DNA of 11,476 bases, taken from Enterovirga sp. (lineage in GTDB: Bacteria > Pseudomonadota > Alphaproteobacteria > Rhizobiales > Beijerinckiaceae). Made by a program: the position numbers and the translations under genes. Location of the stretch: positions 1 through 11,476 of the forward strand of contig JAQGJZ010000007.1 of assembly GCA_028290385.1 (NCBI GenBank), written 5' to 3'. Shown here piece after piece: positions 6,220-11,476 of this stretch (position 1 is the stretch's first letter; every line of letters begins with the position of its first letter). A model generated the notes under the pieces. That model ran no database searches and had not been told where the DNA came from. It saw only the letters and a list, made by a program, of their open reading frames with translations.

Positions 6220-8175
6220 GTGACACGCCCATTTCTGCAGCCTTTTCGTCGAGGGCGCCTGGATCTTAGGAGCCGGGTGGTGATCCCGCCCATCCTGGAT
6301 CGCCTCGGCTCGCAGGACGGCTATGTCACCGAGCAACTCATCCGGTTCTATGCAGACCGTGCCGAGGGCGGGGTCGCGCTCGCCATCATTGGCGGGATGG
6401 CGATCTCGGAGGCAGCGAAGTACCGTCCCGGCGGGCTCCACATATACGACGACACCTACGTTCCTGGGCTAGCCCGGCTTGCCGATGCAGTTCATGCGGC
6501 GGGCTCCAAGGTCGGCGTCCAACTGCAGCATGCCGGCCGCATGGTGGCCGACCCACCGCAGCCCGGGAACCGTACGCTCGGCCCGAGCGCCCTGCTCGAC
6601 ACACTCACAGGCAAGCCTGTCGACGGACTCTCGACGGGCGAGATCGCTGCCATCGTTGGGGCTTTCGGAGCGGCGGCGCTGCGGGCGCGCCGCGCGGGCT
6701 TCGACCACATCGAGGTCCATGGCTCGCACGGCTATCTGCCGAGCGCCTTCCTGTCGCCCTTCACCAACCGCCGGGACGATGCCTATGGCGGCAGCGCCGA
6801 GGCGCGGGCGCGCTTCATTTGCGAGATCGTTGGCGCCGTCCGCGACGCCGTAGGGGACGACCTGACGGTCGGCGTGCGGCTCAACGGAGCGGACCTGCTC
6901 GAAGGCGGTGTGACGCTCGAGCACACGCTCGTGCAGGCGCGGCTTCTCGCGGGGCGAGGCGTGGACGTTTTCCACATCTCAGGCGGCACTCCCGACGTGT
7001 TCGACCGCGAGTTCCCTAGCGGCTTCTACGAACCCGGATGCTACCGCGGCTTCGCCCGGGCTGTCCGCGACGCGACGGGCCTTCCTGTCATCACGGTCGG
7101 TCGCATCAACAGCCCTGCCGTGGCAGACGAGGTACTGGAGGCGGGTGATGCCGACCTCGTGGCGATCGGACGCGCCCTGATCGCCGACCCTGCTTTCGTC
7201 AGGAAGGCCGCGGCGGGGCAGGACGAGCGAATCCGCCCCTGCATCGCGTGCAATGTCTGCGTCGACAAGGAGCCCGGGCCGTTTCCGCCGACGCCCTGCT
7301 CGGTCAATCACGGCGCCGGGCGGGAGGCCGCGCTGGCAGGCCTGCCGCCTCGCGTGTCGGATGGCGCAGCGAAGCACGTGCTCGTCGTCGGCGCCGGCCC
7401 GGCTGGACTTGAAGCCGCGCGTGTGGCGGCCGAGCGAGGCCACCGAGTAACCGTTGTCGAGAAGTGCGCGGCGGTGGGCGGCCAGATGGCGGTCGTGTGC
7501 AAGCTCTCGCACAAGGTCGATTTCGCCACGTGGCTCCGCTACGCTCATGCGGCCGCGGAAGAAGCCGGCGCCCAGTTCCGGCTCCGAACGGAGCTGGACC
7601 GAGAGATCCTGGCTTCCCTGCGGCCCGATCACGCCATCCTGGCGACCGGAGCGCGTCCCGGGTCGCTCGACATTCCGGGGGCCGACCGGCCGGAGGTGGT
7701 GCAGGCGCTCGACGTGCTGGACGGGCACGCATCGGTCGGGCGCAGAGTGGTCGTGATTGGCGCGACCCGCGTCGGCCTCGTGGTTGCCGACCACCTCGCC
7801 GCATCCGAGCGTCAGGTCACGATCCTCGAACCCGGGAGCGAGATCGCGGCCGAGATGGGCTACACCTTCAAGAAGGGTTTCGTTCGCCGACTGTCGAACC
7901 AGGGCGTCGTCGTCGAGACGCGCTCACGCATTCTCCAGATCGGGGATGGCTGGGTGCAGTTCCTGAAGGAGGGATATCTCCTCCCCGGGCGCAGCGAGTT
8001 GGTGGAGCGTCCGGCAGACACGGTCGTGTTGGCTCTCGAGCGCCATCCCGAGACGCGGCCGGCCGCGATCCTGCAAGACGCGGGCATCCCATTCGTCGCG
8101 GTCGGCGATTGCCATGAGCCGCGCCGCATCATCAACGCGGTCCACGAGGCGGCACGGGCCGCAATCCTGCTATGA
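6220..8175 (+). CDS. NADH:flavin oxidoreductase/amine-dehydrogenase-like flavin and Fe-S enzyme
   Basis: This 651-residue cytoplasmic enzyme belongs to the family holding 2,4-dienoyl-CoA reductase (FadH), enoate reductases and trimethylamine dehydrogenase. The N-terminal FMN TIM barrel starts PFLQPFRRGRLDLRSRVVIPP and has QLQHAGR and the active-site motif HGSHGYLPSAFLSP with His167, His170 and Tyr172. Four cysteines (341, 344, 347, 360) would bind [4Fe-4S] with spacing x2-x2-x12. This matches trimethylamine dehydrogenase (345, 348, 351, 364) and not FadH, which has x2-x3-x11. The residue aligned to the covalent-flavin Cys30 of trimethylamine dehydrogenase is not Cys, so FMN is probably non-covalent. 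The C-terminal half has a dinucleotide loop GAGPAG (391-396) and a second, less typical one, GATRVG (514-519). It is the first gene of the catabolic operon and overlaps the next by ATGA. The substrate is unknown; an N-methyl amine or enoyl compound is possible. Confidence 0.88.
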   Translation: MTRPFLQPFRRGRLDLRSRVVIPPILDRLGSQDGYVTEQLIRFYADRAEGGVALAIIGGMAISEAAKYRPGGLHIYDDTYVPGLARLADAVHAAGSKVGVQLQHAGRMVADPPQPGNRTLGPSALLDTLTGKPVDGLSTGEIAAIVGAFGAAALRARRAGFDHIEVHGSHGYLPSAFLSPFTNRRDDAYGGSAEARARFICEIVGAVRDAVGDDLTVGVRLNGADLLEGGVTLEHTLVQARLLAGRGVDVFHISGGTPDVFDREFPSGFYEPGCYRGFARAVRDATGLPVITVGRINSPAVADEVLEAGDADLVAIGRALIADPAFVRKAAAGQDERIRPCIACNVCVDKEPGPFPPTPCSVNHGAGREAALAGLPPRVSDGAAKHVLVVGAGPAGLEAARVAAERGHRVTVVEKCAAVGGQMAVVCKLSHKVDFATWLRYAHAAAEEAGAQFRLRTELDREILASLRPDHAILATGARPGSLDIPGADRPEVVQALDVLDGHASVGRRVVVIGATRVGLVVADHLAASERQVTILEPGSEIAAEMGYTFKKGFVRRLSNQGVVVETRSRILQIGDGWVQFLKEGYLLPGRSELVERPADTVVLALERHPETRPAAILQDAGIPFVAVGDCHEPRRIINAVHEAARAAILL

Positions 8176-9440
8176 CCGCGCTCACCAAACCGGTTCAGCC
8201 CGGCATCGTCGTGGCCGGCACGCTCGACACCAAGAGCGAGGAGATCGGCTTCGTCCGCGATGAGCTCGCCCGGCATGGCCTTTCGACCATCGTCATCGAT
8301 TGCGGGATCCTGGGCGAACCGACGCTCGACGCGACCTTCACGCGTGCGGAGATCGCGCAGGCGGGTGGCACCACCATTGAAGCGCTGCGGGAGGGCCGGA
8401 ACCGGGAGGTTGCAATTCCGGCCATGATCCGCGGGCTCGAGGAAACGCTCCGCCGCCTTTACGCTGAGGCCAAGGTCGTGGGCTATCTCGGCATTGGAGG
8501 CGGGACGAATGCGGCGCTCGCTTCGGCGGCGTTCCGCATCCTGCCCTTCGGCCTGCCGAAGATGCTGGTTTCAACCGTTGCAGCCGGCGACACGCGCCCG
8601 TTCATCGACATCAAAGACGTGGTCCTCGTCCACTCGGTCGTCGACATCCTCGGACTGAACGGCTTTTTGCGGGATGTACTGCGGCGCTCCTGCGCGGGGC
8701 TTGCTGGCATGGTCGCGGAGAGCTCCGTCCGGGGCGAGGCGCCCGATGCGCCGGCCCTTGTGGTCGGGCTGACCGCCTTCGGCTCGACCACGCCCGCCGC
8801 GATGCGGGTGTGGGGCGAGCTGACAAAAGCCGGGCTTGAGGTCCTGACCTTTCATGCCCGCGGGATTGGCGGGCGGGCCATGGAGACCCTGGTTCGCGAA
8901 GGGCAGATTCGCGCCGTCCTCGACCTCACGATCACCGAGATCGCGGACGAACTGGTCGGCGGGATCTTCAGCGCCGGGCCGGACCGCCTCTCCGCTGCAG
9001 GCGAGGCGGGGCTGCCGCAGGTCATTCTGCCAGGCTCGATCGACATGGTGAATTTCGGCGCGCGCGCTACGCTGCCCGAAAAGTTCGCTGGGCGGCGGTT
9101 CGTATCGCACACGCCGCTCTCGACGCTGATGCGGACCACCGCGGAGGAAAACGCCGCGATGGCCTGCGTCGTGGCGGCGAAGCTCAACGCCGCACGCGGC
9201 CCCGTCGCGGTTCTCCTGCCGACGCGCGGCTATTCCGCTTACGACATCGCAGGCGGCCCATTCGAGGATCAGGAGGCCGACGCCGCCTTCGCGGACGCGC
9301 TGACGGCAAGGCTCGCCCCGCGGATCCACGTCGAGCGCATCGACGCGCATATCAACGATCCCGCCTGCGCCGACCGTGCCAGCCGTCTCCTCCTTGATCT
9401 TCTCAAAACAGCACCAACCGAAAGGGCCCGCTATGGGTAA
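8172..9440 (+). CDS. Tm-1-like ATP-binding domain protein (UPF0261 family)
   Basis: This 422-residue soluble protein is the bacterial counterpart of the N-terminal half of tomato Tm-1, whose plant form blocks tobamovirus replication; the bacterial function is not established. Family hallmarks are present in order: AGTLDTKSEE at residues 15-24, a glycine loop GIGGGTNAA at 107-115, VSTVAAGD at 133-140, SVVDILGLN, a second-domain HARGIGGRAMETL segment, TITEIADELVGG from 253, LPGSIDMVNF and TLMRTTAEEN. Its length equals the full family. The ATG overlaps the oxidoreductase stop as ATGA, so expression is coupled. The gene overlaps the next one by eight bases, and that neighbour encodes the other Tm-1 half, so the two proteins probably form a complex or act on consecutive steps. 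No membrane segment or signal peptide is seen. Confidence 0.92.
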   Translation: MTALTKPVQPGIVVAGTLDTKSEEIGFVRDELARHGLSTIVIDCGILGEPTLDATFTRAEIAQAGGTTIEALREGRNREVAIPAMIRGLEETLRRLYAEAKVVGYLGIGGGTNAALASAAFRILPFGLPKMLVSTVAAGDTRPFIDIKDVVLVHSVVDILGLNGFLRDVLRRSCAGLAGMVAESSVRGEAPDAPALVVGLTAFGSTTPAAMRVWGELTKAGLEVLTFHARGIGGRAMETLVREGQIRAVLDLTITEIADELVGGIFSAGPDRLSAAGEAGLPQVILPGSIDMVNFGARATLPEKFAGRRFVSHTPLSTLMRTTAEENAAMACVVAAKLNAARGPVAVLLPTRGYSAYDIAGGPFEDQEADAAFADALTARLAPRIHVERIDAHINDPACADRASRLLLDLLKTAPTERARYG

Positions 9441-10281
9441 GCGCATTTCTCGCGACGAGATCCTCAACCGCCTGCGCGGGCAGATCGCGGCGGAGCGATC
9501 CATCCTCGTGGTAGGTGCCGGCAACGGGCTCGTCGCACGCTGTGCCGAGGATGCCGGCGCCGATCTCATCGTTGTCTACAATTCCGGCCACTACCGCCTG
9601 AACGGGCTCGCGAGCCTCGTCGGCAACCTACCGGTGGGCGACGCCAATGCCATGGTGGTCGAGATGGGCCGCAAGGGGATCATCCAGGCAACCCGCGACG
9701 TGCCGGTGATCGGCGGAGTCTACGGCGTCGATCCAACCCGCAACATCGAGGACGTCCTCGAGTCGCTCGAGGCCGTGAATTATTCGGGGGTCATCAACTT
9801 CCCTACCGTCGGTCGAGTCGACGGCCGTTACCGGCAGGAACTGGAAGCCTCGGGGCTCGGCTACGGCAAGGAGATCGAGATGGTGCGCGTCGCTCATGAG
9901 CGGGGCCTTTTCACCATGGCTTACGTCTTCAATGCCGACGAGGCCGCCCGCATGGCCGAGGCCGGTCTCGACGTGCTGGTCGGCCATGTCGGCCTCACCG
10001 GTGGCGGCGATGTCGGGTCCTCGATGGCGCTTGATCTGGACGGTGCCGTCACCCTGCTCGAGTCCATCTACGCCGGCGCGCGGCGGGTCCGGAGCGACAT
10101 GATCTTCCTGTCGCATGGCGGCCCGATCATCGACGCCGGCGACGCGGAATACGTGAACGAGCGGACGGGGGCGGTCGGGTTCGTGGCAGCTTCCAGTGTC
10201 GAGCGCATTCCGGTCGAGGTCGCGGTCAAGAACGCCTGCCGCAGCTTCAAGAGCATTGGCATCGGCTCCCGCACGAACTGA
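9433..10281 (+). CDS. Phosphoenolpyruvate-hydrolase-family TIM-barrel protein (Tm-1 C-terminal-like)
   Basis: This 282-residue protein belongs to the PEP-hydrolase/TIM-barrel signal-transduction family related to the C-terminal half of Tm-1 and to Mesorhizobium loti Mll9387, a structure annotated as a putative phosphonopyruvate hydrolase. Visible family motifs are VVGAGNGLVARCAEDAGAD near the N-terminus, VYNSGHYR (48-55), GDANAMVVEM, INFPTVGRVDG (from 121), GHVGLTGGG, and SHGGPI (from 227). The C-terminus ends in AASSVERIPVEVAV, the usual family close. ATG 9433 is preferred over the longer frame from 9376 because AAAGGG (9421-9426) lies six bases upstream and the family normally begins here. 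The activity of these bacterial proteins is not firmly known; the family fold resembles isocitrate lyase/PEP mutase enzymes that act on C-C or C-P bonds. It is coupled to the UPF0261 gene by an eight-base overlap. Confidence 0.9.
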   Translation: MGKRISRDEILNRLRGQIAAERSILVVGAGNGLVARCAEDAGADLIVVYNSGHYRLNGLASLVGNLPVGDANAMVVEMGRKGIIQATRDVPVIGGVYGVDPTRNIEDVLESLEAVNYSGVINFPTVGRVDGRYRQELEASGLGYGKEIEMVRVAHERGLFTMAYVFNADEAARMAEAGLDVLVGHVGLTGGGDVGSSMALDLDGAVTLLESIYAGARRVRSDMIFLSHGGPIIDAGDAEYVNERTGAVGFVAASSVERIPVEVAVKNACRSFKSIGIGSRTN

Positions 10282-10328
10282 AGCCGGCTCCGGTGACCGA
10301 CGCAGAGCTTAGCCCGCAGGGTAGGACC

Positions 10329-11476
10329 ATGACTTATCGCAGCAACGAACTCGACGCATGGGACCGGGACCATATGTTCCATCCCTCGACCCATATGGCC
10401 GCCCACGCGCGAGGCGAGACGGCGAATCGGATCATCACCTCAGCAGAGGGTGTGTACATCAGTGACAGCCAGGGGCAGCGCAGCCTGGATGGTTTCGCCG
10501 GGCTCTATTGCGTGAATGTTGGCTACGGCCGGACGGAGATCGCCGACGCCATCAGCGCGCAAGCGCACAAGCTGCCCTATTTCCATGCCTATGCCGGCCA
10601 CGGCAGCGAGCCATCGATCCGGCTCGCCAAGATGATCATCGACCGGGCGCCGGCCGGGATGAGCCGCGTGTATTTCGGCCTGTCGGGCTCCGACGCGAAC
10701 GAGACGTGCGTAAAGCTGGCCTGGTACTACAACGCCGTGCTCGGCCGCCCGGAGAAGCGCAAAGTCATCGCCCGGTGGGGCGGCTATCATGGTTCCGGCG
10801 TCATGACGGGCAGCCTCACCGGCCTGCCGACCTGGCACAAGACCTTTGGTCTTCCGCTGCCGGGGGTACTGCACACGGAATCGCCCTACTACTACCGCCG
10901 GCCGGACCGCTCGATGTCGGAGGAGCAGTTTTCTCAATATTGCGCCGACAAGCTGGAGGAGCTGATCCTGGCCGAAGGCGCCGACACGATCGCGGCCTTT
11001 TTCGGCGAGCCCGTGATCGGAACCGGCGGCATTGTTCCACCGCCCGCTGGTTACTGGGAGCGGATCTCGGCTGTCCTGAAAAAATACGACATCCTCCTCG
11101 TCGCCGACGAGGTCGTGACTGGCTTCGGCCGGCTCGGCTCGATGTTCGGCGCCCATCATTACGGGATCGAGCCCGACCTGATCGCTATCGCGAAGGGGCT
11201 GACCTCGGCTTACGCGCCGCTCTCGGGCGTGATCGTGTCCGACAAGGTCTGGCAGGTCTTTGAGCGGGGCTCCGAGACCTTCGGCCCGATCGGGCATGGC
11301 TGGACTTACTCCGCACATCCGCTCTGCGCGGCAGCGGGCATCGCCAATCTCGAGCTGATTGATCAACTCGGCCTTGTCGAGAACGCCCGCAGCACCGGCG
11401 CCTATCTCAAGGAGGCACTGGCCAGCGGCGTTGGCGACCATCCGATGGTGGGAGAGGTGCGAGGCGAAGGCCTGCT
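10329..11476 (+). CDS. Class III PLP-dependent aminotransferase, 3' end beyond the window
   Basis: This is an omega-amino-acid/amine:pyruvate-type transaminase moving an amino group from a primary amine or omega-amino acid to a keto acid. The window holds 382 codons; about 70-80 residues are likely missing, as the family is usually about 450. The N-terminus DAWDRDHMFHPSTHM is followed by AEGVYISDSQGQRSLDGFAG and YCVNVGYGR, which are typical. Cofactor residues are visible: a GSDANE phosphate loop (120-125), Tyr153-His154 stacking over the ring, Asp260 in VADEVVTGFGR, and the Schiff-base Lys289 in AIAKGLTSAYAPL. The start is ATG 10329 with AGGG (10318-10321) seven bases upstream. It follows the previous gene by 47 bases with no terminator seen, so it is probably in the same operon. 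Exact amino donor is unknown; putrescine, taurine, beta-alanine and GABA enzymes all look alike at this level. Confidence 0.92.
   Translation, partial: MTYRSNELDAWDRDHMFHPSTHMAAHARGETANRIITSAEGVYISDSQGQRSLDGFAGLYCVNVGYGRTEIADAISAQAHKLPYFHAYAGHGSEPSIRLAKMIIDRAPAGMSRVYFGLSGSDANETCVKLAWYYNAVLGRPEKRKVIARWGGYHGSGVMTGSLTGLPTWHKTFGLPLPGVLHTESPYYYRRPDRSMSEEQFSQYCADKLEELILAEGADTIAAFFGEPVIGTGGIVPPPAGYWERISAVLKKYDILLVADEVVTGFGRLGSMFGAHHYGIEPDLIAIAKGLTSAYAPLSGVIVSDKVWQVFERGSETFGPIGHGWTYSAHPLCAAAGIANLELIDQLGLVENARSTGAYLKEALASGVGDHPMVGEVRGEGL

Noticed and set aside
6036..6293. Longer start for the solute-binding protein
   Set aside because: The extension crosses the promoter region and enters the divergent gene. 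The signal peptide and a strong ribosome site fix the start at 6035.
6220..8175. Firm naming of the oxidoreductase as FadH, trimethylamine dehydrogenase or N-methylproline demethylase
   Set aside because: The motifs place it in the superfamily, but the mix of FadH-like active site and trimethylamine-dehydrogenase-like cluster spacing does not decide the substrate.
9376..9432. Longer start for the TIM-barrel protein
   Set aside because: The added 19 residues are not typical of the family; ATG 9433 has AAAGGG upstream at normal spacing.
8571..9569. Minus-strand 332-codon frame opposite the UPF0261 gene
   Set aside because: No recognisable domain and antisense to a full-length family member; typical shadow in high-GC DNA.
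10440..11441. 333-codon minus frame and 251-codon plus frame within the aminotransferase region
   Set aside because: Both are shadows of the class III aminotransferase, whose motifs and PLP lysine lie in the frame starting at 10329.
1..11476. Mobile elements, CRISPR arrays, tRNA or rRNA
   Set aside because: No transposase-like protein, regular direct repeats, clover-leaf sequence or rRNA-like stretch was seen on either strand.

Overview
The window is about 11.5 kb of GC-rich DNA (roughly 63-65% by eye) with strong G/C third-codon bias, tight gene overlaps, Opp/Dpp-type transport and GTG/TTG starts. This fits an Alphaproteobacterium, probably Hyphomicrobiales (rhizobia-like). That placement is inferred from gene families and composition, not from a marker gene. 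It looks like ordinary chromosomal or megaplasmid catabolic DNA. I saw no insertion sequence, phage gene, CRISPR array, rRNA or tRNA.

Layout, left to right. (1) 1-317, minus: the 5' part of an unrecognised conserved-looking gene that runs off the left edge. (2) 318-548: a divergent intergenic region with two AT-rich palindromes and a leader hairpin. (3) 549-4385, plus: a four-gene operon for an oligopeptide/dipeptide/nickel-class ABC transporter, with two permeases and two ATPases coupled by 3-4 nt overlaps or a 2 nt gap. (4) 4386-4439: a short convergent gap with a possible terminator stem. (5) 4440-6035, minus: the matching extracytoplasmic solute-binding protein with a twin-arginine-like signal peptide. 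(6) 6036-6219: a divergent promoter region with two AT-rich palindromes, two further inverted repeats and a good sigma70-like promoter for the binding protein. (7) 6220-11476, plus: a catabolic operon. It holds an old-yellow-enzyme/FadH/trimethylamine-dehydrogenase-family flavin and iron-sulfur oxidoreductase, a Tm-1-like UPF0261 protein, a phosphoenolpyruvate-hydrolase-family TIM-barrel protein, and a class III PLP aminotransferase cut by the right edge.

Interpretation. The shared AT-rich operator-like element (core ATAT-N-ATAT) stands before the permease/ATPase operon and in the promoter region between the binding protein and the catabolic genes. This suggests one regulator, not encoded here, controls uptake and breakdown of a single substrate. 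The oxidoreductase has a [4Fe-4S] cysteine spacing (C-x2-C-x2-C-x12-C) that matches trimethylamine dehydrogenase rather than FadH, and a class III aminotransferase is in the same operon. A nitrogen-containing compound, such as an N-methylated or otherwise modified amine or amino acid, is therefore a reasonable but unproven substrate. The two middle genes correspond to the two halves of the tomato virus-resistance protein Tm-1 and overlap by 8 nt; their biochemical role in bacteria is not established. This binding protein/transporter plus oxidoreductase plus split Tm-1 plus aminotransferase cassette is the best candidate here for an undescribed pathway.
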